A stretch of DNA of 9,971 nt from an uncultured Gemmatimonadales bacterium (GTDB taxonomy: Bacteria > Gemmatimonadota > Gemmatimonadetes > Longimicrobiales > Gaopeijiaceae), in assembly GCA_937983085.1 (NCBI GenBank), contig CALJKZ010000624.1:1-9971 (forward strand), read 5' to 3'. Position 1 is the stretch's first letter; every line of letters begins with the position of its first letter. Below the pieces are notes generated by a model. The model saw only the letters and a program-made list of their open reading frames with translations, searched no databases and was not told the origin of the DNA. Of the stretch, positions 1-5,543 are shown one piece after another. Position numbers and translations under genes: made by a program.

Positions 1-2
1 CG

Positions 3-626
3 AACCCGAGGCAGGACGAGAGTACCCTGGCCGCTCCGGACTACAAGACGCTCGACGACCGGGAACTGGCCACGTGCGCCGCCCGAGGCGAGGAGCCCGC
101 CTTCCGTGAGCTCCTGGCTCGCTACGAGCGGCCCGTCTTCTCGTTGATCTACCGGATGGTCCGCGACCGGACCCTGGCGGAGGACCTGGCACAAGAAGCC
201 TTCATTCGCGCCTTCAACGCCATCGGCAGCTACAAGACCAGTTACAAGTTCAGCAACTGGATCTTCAAGATCGCCAACAACCACACCATCGATTACCTGC
301 GGAAGCGGAAGCTGGACACCGTCTCCATCGACGGGTCGCCCCACGCGACCACGCAGGACGAGATCAGTCAGAGTCGCGTGGTGCTGGAATCCGATGTCGA
401 GAATCCGCACGAGTACGTCGAGCACAAGGAACTGGGGAGCCAGATCGAGCGGGCCATCGGCGGCCTGCGCGAGGAGTACCGGGCCGTCATCATCTTGAGA
501 CACGTCGAGGGTCACGCCTACGACGAGATCGCCGACATTCTCGAGCTTCCTCTGGGTACGGTGAAGACGTACCTGCACCGTGCCCGCGGCGAGCTGAGAA
601 AATCCCTGGCTCACCTGGCCACGTGA
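3..626 (+). CDS. ECF-type RNA polymerase sigma factor (5' end outside window)
   Basis: An extracytoplasmic-function (group 4) sigma-70 factor, which would direct RNA polymerase to a stress or envelope regulon. The frame is open to the left edge with no ATG or GTG before base 144, so the true start is probably upstream; 207 residues are visible. Starting at TTG 144 would delete half of region 2, so I reject that start. Sigma region 2 spans about residues 33-103, including the core-binding and -10 part DLAQEAFIRAF and the NWIFKIANNHTIDYLRKRK segment. A polar linker follows (about 104-142). Region 4 spans about 143-200 with the helix-turn-helix EIADILELPLGTVKTYLHRAR, which reads the -35 element. 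The next clear gene is a zinc-finger anti-sigma factor, the usual partner arrangement. The family call is secure; the ECF subgroup and target promoters cannot be told from here. Confidence 0.95.
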   Translation, partial: NPRQDESTLAAPDYKTLDDRELATCAARGEEPAFRELLARYERPVFSLIYRMVRDRTLAEDLAQEAFIRAFNAIGSYKTSYKFSNWIFKIANNHTIDYLRKRKLDTVSIDGSPHATTQDEISQSRVVLESDVENPHEYVEHKELGSQIERAIGGLREEYRAVIILRHVEGHAYDEIADILELPLGTVKTYLHRARGELRKSLAHLAT

Positions 627-629
627 ACG

Positions 630-800
630 ATGGTGCAACCGTCGAACGCCCCGGAGCCACGCGGCCTTCTCCGCCTCTCACCGACCGTGCCGGGAGGGTG
701 GGTTTTCGTGAAACCTTCGGCCTCCGCCGTGCGTAGTGCGGCAGTGAGGATCGACAACGCCATTCGACACGAAGTGGAGCACCTGAGAGGAACCCCGTGA
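630..800 (+). CDS. Possible small ORF (56 aa) between sigma and anti-sigma genes
   Basis: A tentative reading frame filling the 170-bp gap. ATG at 630 lies 4 bp after the sigma stop codon and in the same frame. The frame stays open to TGA 798-800, which overlaps the GTG start of the anti-sigma gene as GTGA, a classic translational-coupling arrangement. The C-terminal part (VRIDNAIRHEVEHLRGTP) looks like a plausible helix. Against it: there is no Shine-Dalgarno before 630, third-position GC (about 71% by hand count) is clearly below the neighbouring genes, and I recognise no family. An internal GTG at 744 could give a shorter product. It could equally be untranslated leader. Confidence 0.2.
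   Translation: MVQPSNAPEPRGLLRLSPTVPGGWVFVKPSASAVRSAAVRIDNAIRHEVEHLRGTP
786..791 (+). promoter_or_regulatory. Ribosome binding site for the anti-sigma gene
   Basis: AGAGGA lies 5 nt before the GTG at 797. It supports a GTG start for the anti-sigma factor, which otherwise has no ATG at its N-terminus, and this start keeps the first zinc-ligand histidine (H8) in the protein. Confidence 0.6.
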
Positions 801-2032
801 ACGACGCCATCCACGACCATGTGAGCGCCGAGCAGCTGCAGGCGTTCCTCGACGGAGAGCTGCCCCGCAAGGCACGCTCGAGGGTCGAGGAGCATCTTGC
901 GGCCTGCCCGCGCTGCGCGGGCGAGCTGGAGGCGTGGCGCGCGGTGTTCTCCGACCTCTCGGGGCTGTCGGCTCATCGCCCCCACGAGGGCTTCGTCCAG
1001 CGGGTCATGGCCGACGTACGGATCCCGGAGGCCCAGCCCCTGGGTGCCCGGCTCCGGGAAGGCCTGGCAGCCGCGTTCTCCGCACACGAAAAGAGTCATG
1101 TCCCCGGTGAGGTTCTCCAGGATTTCCTCGAGGGCTCGTTGGCGGCTCGCCGTGTGGAGCGCATCGAGGCACACCTCGCCCGATGCGCCTCGTGCACCGC
1201 GGAGGCGGACGCGTGGCTCGGCCTCATGCGACGGCTGGATGGGCTGAGCGCTTTCCAGCCGACGGACGGGTTCGCCGATCGGGTACTGGCCGGGGTGGAG
1301 GTACGCCCGCGGGTACCCCTCGCGGCTCGGATCCGGGAGACCCTCGACGCGCTCTTGGGGTCGAAGGTTCCGGAGCACGTTCCGCCGGGATTGCTCCAGG
1401 ACTTCCACGACGGCGCCCTTCCGGCGTCTGCGGTGGGGAGGGTGGAAGCCCACGTCGCCACCTGCCGGCAGTGCGCAACCGAACTCCGGTCCTGGGGAGC
1501 TCTGGTCACGCGTCTGGACACCCTCGACCGCCTGGACCCGGGAGCGGACTTCGCCGACCGGGTGCTGGTGGGTCTCCGAGCCGCTCCCGTGATGGCGCCC
1601 GCTCCGGCGTGGAGCCGCCTGGCGGTGGCCGCCCGCAGCAGCCTACGCCGCTTCGTTCCCGAGACGCGACAGGCCGTCGCGGCACTCTCGGGGGCAGCGG
1701 TCACCCCCATGGTGGTGGTGGGACTCGCTGCCTGGGCCGTGCTCTCCCACCCGGCGGTGACGGTCGGCTCCCTGGTGTCCTTCGCCTGGTGGCAACTCAC
1801 CGACCTCGCCGGAGCCGCCTTCTCCGGAGCGGCGGCATTGGCCACCCAGAGCGCCGAAGTCTTCGGCCTCCTCTCGGTCCTGGAATCTCTGGCGTCCGCG
1901 CCCGCGCTGGTGGCGGGTGGGGCTCTCGCCTACACGATGATCTGCGCACTCGCCCTGCGGGTGCTGTACAAGAACCTTCTCGAACAACGATCCCACGGGG
2001 GTCGCCGACCACATGTATCGACTGCTTCGTAG
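797..2032 (+). CDS. Membrane anti-sigma factor with three tandem zinc-finger (ZAS-like) units
   Basis: Probable anti-sigma factor that holds the upstream ECF sigma factor inactive at the membrane. Three HHCC units of the zinc-binding anti-sigma type are visible: H8/H33/C37/C40, H101/H126/C130/C133 and H194/H219/C223/C226. Each reads H-x24-H-x3-C-x2-C and is followed by an invariant Trp (W47, W140, W233). The units repeat at exactly 93 residues, including the linker with the F-x-x-R-V motif. A positively charged stretch (about 272-291) precedes hydrophobic segments near 301-332 and 366-390, so the zinc units should be cytoplasmic. Typical ZAS anti-sigma factors carry one such domain, and this protein (411 aa) is correspondingly long. 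The GTG start is backed by AGAGGA at 786. The gene overlaps the next by 20 bp. The role is inferred from domain and position; which unit binds sigma is unknown. Confidence 0.88.
   Translation: MNDAIHDHVSAEQLQAFLDGELPRKARSRVEEHLAACPRCAGELEAWRAVFSDLSGLSAHRPHEGFVQRVMADVRIPEAQPLGARLREGLAAAFSAHEKSHVPGEVLQDFLEGSLAARRVERIEAHLARCASCTAEADAWLGLMRRLDGLSAFQPTDGFADRVLAGVEVRPRVPLAARIRETLDALLGSKVPEHVPPGLLQDFHDGALPASAVGRVEAHVATCRQCATELRSWGALVTRLDTLDRLDPGADFADRVLVGLRAAPVMAPAPAWSRLAVAARSSLRRFVPETRQAVAALSGAAVTPMVVVGLAAWAVLSHPAVTVGSLVSFAWWQLTDLAGAAFSGAAALATQSAEVFGLLSVLESLASAPALVAGGALAYTMICALALRVLYKNLLEQRSHGGRRPHVSTAS
818..1654 (+). repeat. Three in-frame 279-bp (93-codon) coding repeats in the anti-sigma gene
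   Basis: Units are approximately 818-1096, 1097-1375 and 1376-1654. All three hold the same order of elements at identical offsets: His, LQ(A/D)F motif, His-x3-Cys-x2-Cys, Trp, then an F-x-x-R-V linker. At DNA level the copies are well diverged, so the duplication is old and the spacing has been kept by selection. The third unit degrades after its F-A-D-R-V linker into the membrane-proximal region. Confidence 0.85.
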
Positions 2033-3614
2033 CGCATTCGTCGCCCTGGGCCTCGCTGCCCTCGTCCTTCCCGGCGGGCTCGATGCCCAGCTCCGTGAGA
2101 TCGTCACCAAGAGCGTGGCGGCCAGTTCGTCGGGTGCCTCGCTGGCACTGACCTTCGCCGACGACGTGGACTTCGAGTTGAGCTTCGACGGCGGAACGGT
2201 CTACCTCGACGGCGAGCCCATCGGTACCTACGAGCGGGGCTCGGAACTCGACACGGCGTGGCGAAGCCTCCTCGGCGAAGCCATGGCCCTGGAGAATGGG
2301 GCCCTGGCCGAACGCCTGGTGGCCTGGGAAGGCCCCGACGGTAGCAGCGACGGCGACGTGGCCCGTGCGGTGGATGCCGCTCTCGAGGAGGCACTCCAGG
2401 TAGCCCTCCAGGATGCTCCCGATGAGGCGCCCCAGGTCTCGGTGTCCGATGAGCGTACGCTGGCGCGGGTCCTGCTCGGCTCCGTCGGGCGGCTGAGTCT
2501 GCTGGAAGAAGCATTGGAGGGTGTGTCGTCGGACCTGCGCGTTCACGTCGGCGAGGACGTCGTCATTCCCGAAGGCTCGGTGGTGGACGGCTCCATGGTG
2601 GTCATCGACGGCACCCTCCGCGTCGGCGGTGAGATTCGGGGTGACGTCGTGGTGGTGGACGGCGCAATCGAAGTCCTCGAGTCCGGAGTCATCGACGGCG
2701 AGGCCCGCGTCGCCGACGCCAGGGTGCTCCGCAACGTCGGGACCATCCGCGGTGGCCTCGTCGATGTCCTCGAAGAAGAGCGTGAGGTGGAGGAGGAGGT
2801 CCGCGAGCGCCTACGGGAGGAGATCCGGGCCGAGATCCGGCGGGATCTGAGAAACGAGATCCGTCAGGTGACCCGGATGGAGCACGATGACGGCTTCTCC
2901 ATCATGACCCCGTTCCACGCGGTCATGCGCGGCGTCGGGGGCGTGGTGGAGAAGATGGTCATGATCTTCATCCTCGGGCTCGTCGGCGCCGGATTCCTCG
3001 CCTTCGCGGGGGAGAACATGGAGACCATCGCCGAGACCGCTCGTCGCTCTCCGGGTCGGGCGGCCATGGTGGGATTGGCGGGCAGCTTCCTCCTGATTCC
3101 GGTGTGGATCCTGGGGCTCATCGCGCTCCTGGTCTCCATCGTAGGGATCCCGGTGGCCATCGCGTGGGCGCCCCTTTTCCCCGTCGCGGCAGGTCTCGCG
3201 GCCCTTCTGGGCTACCTCGCCGTGGCGCAGAACACTGGAGAGTGGCTGGCGGACAGCAGCTTCCCGTGGACGGGATGGATCAGGAAGTCGAACCCGATCT
3301 TCACCTTGGTGGGAGGGCTCGTCGGACTCGCCCTCGCCTTCATGGTGGGGCACCTGATCTCCATCCTGCCCTTCCTCGGCTTCATCGGGAATCTCCTCTT
3401 CGCGGCTGGCTTCATCATCACCATCGCCGCCATCCAGATCGGATTCGGCGCGGTGCTGCTGACGAGGGGTGGACGGCGCAAGGAGTACTATGCGGCCTAC
3501 GATCCCGATGCGGCGTGGGAGGCCGCCATGAGTGTGGATGTGGAGGAAGAAGACGACAGCCCCGACACGGGTGTCGGAGGCGTGGACACGGGCAAGGGTG
3601 AGGACGATGCGTAG
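2013..3614 (+). CDS. Secreted/membrane protein with bactofilin-like beta domain and C-terminal membrane segments
   Basis: A 533-aa envelope protein of unclear function. It has a signal peptide (about 1-25, hydrophobic core FVALGLAALVLP, likely cleavage after LDA). An acidic region follows (26-175). Residues about 178-252 are a run of short beta strands with V-V-I/D-G turns (for example SMVVIDGTLRVGGEIRGDVV), as in polymer-forming bactofilin or right-handed beta-helix proteins. A highly charged Glu/Arg helix, possibly coiled coil, spans about 253-288. Hydrophobic segments lie near 308-333, 350-400 (probably two) and 430-482. The C-terminus is acidic. The start overlaps the anti-sigma stop by 20 bp and the stop overlaps the next gene by 8 bp, so it is almost certainly co-transcribed and perhaps translationally coupled. 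Its Shine-Dalgarno is poor (a GGGGG 11 nt upstream). Classical bactofilins are cytoplasmic; the signal peptide here implies an outside-facing domain. Confidence 0.8.
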   Translation: MYRLLRSAFVALGLAALVLPGGLDAQLREIVTKSVAASSSGASLALTFADDVDFELSFDGGTVYLDGEPIGTYERGSELDTAWRSLLGEAMALENGALAERLVAWEGPDGSSDGDVARAVDAALEEALQVALQDAPDEAPQVSVSDERTLARVLLGSVGRLSLLEEALEGVSSDLRVHVGEDVVIPEGSVVDGSMVVIDGTLRVGGEIRGDVVVVDGAIEVLESGVIDGEARVADARVLRNVGTIRGGLVDVLEEEREVEEEVRERLREEIRAEIRRDLRNEIRQVTRMEHDDGFSIMTPFHAVMRGVGGVVEKMVMIFILGLVGAGFLAFAGENMETIAETARRSPGRAAMVGLAGSFLLIPVWILGLIALLVSIVGIPVAIAWAPLFPVAAGLAALLGYLAVAQNTGEWLADSSFPWTGWIRKSNPIFTLVGGLVGLALAFMVGHLISILPFLGFIGNLLFAAGFIITIAAIQIGFGAVLLTRGGRRKEYYAAYDPDAAWEAAMSVDVEEEDDSPDTGVGGVDTGKGEDDA

Positions 3615-4440
3615 CAATCTCATCGCGGTCGCGGCGGCGCTCCTGGTGGTGCCCCTGGGCGCAGACGCACAGAGCTGGAAGACGGTTACCATGTCGCAGC
3701 GCCTCGGCGGCGAGGACGACCTGCGCGTCTCGGTGCGATACGGTGCTGGCCTCTTCTCCATCCGGTCGGCGGACGGCGGACTTCTCTACCGTATGAACCT
3801 CGAGTACGACGAGGATCGCTTCGAGCCGGTAGCGGAGTTTTCCGGGAATCGCCTCGAGCTGGGTGTGGAAACCCGACGCCGTGGGCTGGACATCGACTCG
3901 GACGAGGCCGGAGAACTCGAACTCGAGCTTGCTCGGGGCATCCCCATGGACCTCGATCTGGAGTTCGGCGCCGTTCGAGCCGACCTGGACCTCGGCGGTC
4001 TGGCTCTCACCGATCTGGACCTGAGCACAGGGGCCTCCGAGTCGGAGGTCGACGTGTCCGAGCCCAATCCGAGTCGGCTCGAGACCGCCCGCTTCGAGGT
4101 CGGCGCCGCCGAGTTCACGGCCCGCAACCTGGGCAACCTCAATGCCGACCGCATCGAGGTGGATGCTGGCGTGGGGTCGATCACGCTGGGGCTGGAGGGA
4201 CGGTGGCAGCGCGACGCCGAAGTGGACATCGACATGGGGCTGGGATCGCTGGAGCTGCGCATCCCCGAGGGCCTTGGCGTCCGTCTCCGCAAGGACAGCT
4301 TCCTCACGTCACTCGATTCCCAGGGGCTCGTCAAACGTGGTGACGTGTATGAGTCTCTGGATTGGGATCGCGCGGATCGCCGCGTTACCATCGAGATCGA
4401 CGCGGCCTTCGGTAGCATCTCGGTGGTCTGGGTCAACTAG
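3607..4440 (+). CDS. Secreted toast-rack/LiaF-like beta-repeat protein
   Basis: A 277-aa exported protein. I chose ATG 3607 because it begins a clean signal peptide (hydrophobic 5-18, cleavage after GADA at 21) and has GAGG/AGGG just upstream; a GTG 75 bp earlier would bury the signal peptide. There is no lipobox and no later membrane helix, so the mature protein should be periplasmic. It is almost entirely short beta strands with repeated glycine turns: YGAGLFSIRS (45-54), GAVRADLDL (121-129), GVGSITLGLEG (188-198), GLGSLELRIPE (211-221), AFGSISVVW (267-275). This pattern matches the toast-rack N-terminal domain together with the C-terminal domain of LiaF-type envelope-stress proteins (known family; assignment by eye). 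The mature protein is rich in Asp and Glu. It overlaps the previous gene by 8 bp. DUF4097-type adhesin-like proteins are the alternative. Confidence 0.75.
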   Translation: MRSNLIAVAAALLVVPLGADAQSWKTVTMSQRLGGEDDLRVSVRYGAGLFSIRSADGGLLYRMNLEYDEDRFEPVAEFSGNRLELGVETRRRGLDIDSDEAGELELELARGIPMDLDLEFGAVRADLDLGGLALTDLDLSTGASESEVDVSEPNPSRLETARFEVGAAEFTARNLGNLNADRIEVDAGVGSITLGLEGRWQRDAEVDIDMGLGSLELRIPEGLGVRLRKDSFLTSLDSQGLVKRGDVYESLDWDRADRRVTIEIDAAFGSISVVWVN

Positions 4441-4443
4441 CCG

Positions 4444-4480
4444 CCTCGGACGAGCGGCCTTCTAGTCACCTCGGACGAGC
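4444..4480. repeat. Short direct repeat after the toast-rack gene
   Basis: The 12-mer CCTCGGACGAGC occurs at 4444-4455 and again at 4469-4480, a 25-bp period, in the 61-bp gap before the small membrane protein gene. The second copy also forms a weak stem with GCTCG at 4487-4491 next to the ribosome binding site. Chance or slippage is possible. Confidence 0.45.
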
Positions 4481-4490
4481 AGCTTCGCTC

Positions 4491-4495
4491 GGGAG
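4491..4495 (+). promoter_or_regulatory. Ribosome binding site for the 78-aa membrane protein
   Basis: GGGAG 6 nt before ATG 4502 gives good support that this short frame is translated. Confidence 0.6.
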
Positions 4496-4501
4496 ATCGA
4501 C

Positions 4502-4738
4502 ATGATCGGGTCACTTCTCACCTTCTTCGCCGTGGGTCTCGCGACGATTCTGGTGGCGGGCGTCGTGTTGAGCGTGATCGGTGTCGTCTTTTCCCTGACC
4601 CTCGGCCTGGCGTCCTTCCTCCTCTTCAAGGTGGCCCCTGTTCTGCTGGTGGGCTGGATCGTGGTGAAGGTCCTGGAGAAGAGCCGAGGCGGCGACTCCC
4701 TCTCGGCAGCCGACCGGCGGTGGCTGGACGGCGAGTGA
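4502..4738 (+). CDS. Small two-helix membrane protein
   Basis: A 78-aa hydrophobic protein. Two membrane segments lie at about 3-30 and 32-57, separated by a small Ser/Gly-containing turn. A basic patch (KVLEKSRG) and a short polar tail with LSAADRRWLDGE follow. The positive-inside rule puts both ends in the cytoplasm. No catalytic motif is visible and I cannot name a family. Its place directly after a LiaF-like gene in a sigma-factor operon recalls small two-helix membrane partners such as LiaI or Psp-type proteins, but this is analogy only. The ATG has a good ribosome binding site, and the 61-bp gap to the previous gene has no obvious terminator, so it is probably the last gene of the operon. 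Confidence 0.75.
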   Translation: MIGSLLTFFAVGLATILVAGVVLSVIGVVFSLTLGLASFLLFKVAPVLLVGWIVVKVLEKSRGGDSLSAADRRWLDGE

Positions 4739-4741
4739 CGG

Positions 4742-4765
4742 AGGGAGCCGCGCGAAGCGGTCCCT
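4742..4765. terminator. Hairpin between convergent genes, possible bidirectional terminator
   Basis: AGGGA (4742-4746), one bulged G, CCGC (4748-4751), loop GCGAA, then GCGG (4757-4760) and TCCCT (4761-4765) give a 9-bp stem. It sits 4 bp after the stop of the plus-strand operon and overlaps the stop codon of the minus-strand TonB-domain gene. There is no T-tract on either side, so intrinsic termination is unproven. Confidence 0.35.
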
Positions 4766-5288
4766 AGCGCACCTGGAAGGTGATGGGGAACGAGACCCAC
4801 ACGGGCACGGGGGTCTCGTCGTTCAATGCCGGCTCGAAGGCGTACACGCCAGCCACGTTCAGCGCGGCGTCGTCCAGCGCTGCATGCCCCGAGCTTTCCT
4901 CCAGGCGGACCTGTTCGGCCACGCCTTGCTCGTTGATGAAGAAGTAGACCCGCACCGTCCCTCCGATTCCGGCGTCCCTCAGCAACGGCGGGTAGGCCCG
5001 CACCATGGCTGAGACCACCTCACTTCGGTTGGTGATGCTCGGTGCCTGGGTGAAGGGTGTGAAGGTGGGCCTCGCACGGATGTCCACCGAATCTGCCTCC
5101 TGCCCCTCCACCACCGCCTGCTGCTGCATCCCGGCTTCGTCGATCATCACCGGACTGTTCGTCGGCTCGCACCCCAGCAGGGGAAGCAGAAGGACGGCTG
5201 CCAGGCAGGCTCGAACGGCCGGACGTGGTCGAGACGTGTCGAATCGATTCGTCGGGCGCGGCACGGACGTGGTGGACGACGTGGACAT
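4764..5288 (-). CDS. Lipoprotein with TonB C-terminal domain
   Basis: A 174-aa protein with an unusual mix of parts. An N-terminal region with several Arg leads into a hydrophobic stretch and a lipobox (LLPLLGC, Cys40), predicting lipid attachment. The residue after Cys is Glu rather than Asp, so by the E. coli rule it would go to the outer membrane. A polar linker (41-90) follows, then a TonB C-terminal domain (about 92-174) with the hallmarks YPPLLRDAGIGG, VRVYFFINEQG, SSGHAALDDAAL, F-x-PA and PVWVSFPITF. Canonical TonB is anchored in the inner membrane by an uncleaved helix and has a Pro-rich spacer; neither is clear here. The start ATG is backed by GAGGAG 6 nt upstream. It is transcribed alone, convergent with the sigma operon. 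It may be a structural periplasmic protein rather than an energy transducer. Confidence 0.82.
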   Translation of the reverse strand: MSTSSTTSVPRPTNRFDTSRPRPAVRACLAAVLLLPLLGCEPTNSPVMIDEAGMQQQAVVEGQEADSVDIRARPTFTPFTQAPSITNRSEVVSAMVRAYPPLLRDAGIGGTVRVYFFINEQGVAEQVRLEESSGHAALDDAALNVAGVYAFEPALNDETPVPVWVSFPITFQVR

Positions 5289-5294
5289 GGTTCG

Positions 5295-5300
5295 CTCCTC
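5295..5300 (-). promoter_or_regulatory. Ribosome binding site for the TonB-domain lipoprotein
   Basis: GAGGAG on the minus strand with a 6-nt spacer to the ATG at 5288 supports the long N-terminal region before the lipobox, rather than a start at the in-frame GTG of codon 9. Confidence 0.65.
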
Positions 5301-5351
5301 GGGTTCAGGGACGCCAGGACAGCATGCAGATCATGCACGCCCGGAGAGTGA

Positions 5352-5369
5352 CTACTAGATACATAGTAG
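5352..5369. promoter_or_regulatory. Dyad operator candidate 1 (CTACTA-N6-TAGTAG)
   Basis: A perfect 6-bp inverted repeat with a 6-bp centre, in an AT-richer patch of an otherwise GC-rich region, 64-81 bp upstream of the TonB-domain gene. Its core is ACTA-N6-TAGT, the same as the second dyad. It would overlap a possible -10 box on the minus strand, as expected for a repressor site. BlaI/MecI-type regulators bind dyads of broadly similar size, but the regulator is unknown. Confidence 0.45.
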
Positions 5370-5392
5370 CAACGTAGCCCCCAGATTGTCCG
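5363..5392 (-). promoter_or_regulatory. Weak candidate promoter for the TonB-domain gene
   Basis: On the minus strand CGGACA (5387-5392) and TACTAT (5363-5368) are separated by 18 bp and each match the sigma-70 consensus at 4 of 6 positions. This would leave a leader of about 70 nt. An alternative is TTGCAC with TACGTT, 17 bp apart. Neither is strong. Confidence 0.25.
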
Positions 5393-5398
5393 GGTGCA

Positions 5399-5412
5399 AC
5401 TAAGGTCTTAGT
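5399..5412. promoter_or_regulatory. Dyad operator candidate 2 (ACTAAG-GT-CTTAGT)
   Basis: A 6-bp inverted repeat around a 2-bp centre, again containing ACTA-N6-TAGT. Its centre is 45 bp from that of the first dyad, close to four helical turns, so both could be bound from the same DNA face or by a looped or cooperative repressor. It lies just upstream of the candidate -35. Confidence 0.4.
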
Positions 5413-5479
5413 AAGGCCTCGGCCGCTGAGCGTGGACCCGGTCACCCCAAGGGGGTCCGGTCAGCCTCCCGGGGGCGAG

Positions 5480-5543
5480 CCCGGTCAGAACCCCGTCAGC
5501 CCACGGGCCAACCCGGTCGGAGCCCCGTCAGCCCACAGGGGCG
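5480..5543. repeat. Imperfect 32-bp tandem repeat at the 3' end of mrp
   Basis: Units 5480-5511 and 5512-5543 agree at 26 of 32 positions. Both contain the identical 14-mer CCCCGTCAGCCCAC (5491-5504 and 5523-5536). The second copy includes the mrp stop codon and its last codons, so the 3' end of the gene appears to have been duplicated outward. Degenerate (C)GGTCA elements continue to the left (5439-5444, 5458-5463), and GGACCC/GGGTCC (5434-5439, 5453-5458) form a further inverted repeat. It may affect mRNA 3'-end formation. Confidence 0.6.

Noticed and set aside
611..1453. A 280-codon minus-strand open frame opposite the anti-sigma gene
   Set aside because: Its sequence is Arg/Pro/Gly-rich and low in motifs; the plus strand has the three regular zinc-finger units.
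3532..3606. Earlier GTG start for the toast-rack protein
   Set aside because: It would put 25 polar residues before a clean signal peptide and overlap the upstream gene by 83 bp; ATG 3607 has a ribosome binding site and an 8-bp overlap.
5434..5543. CRISPR array
   Set aside because: Repeat units are adjacent and degenerate, with no unique spacers of constant length and no cas genes nearby.
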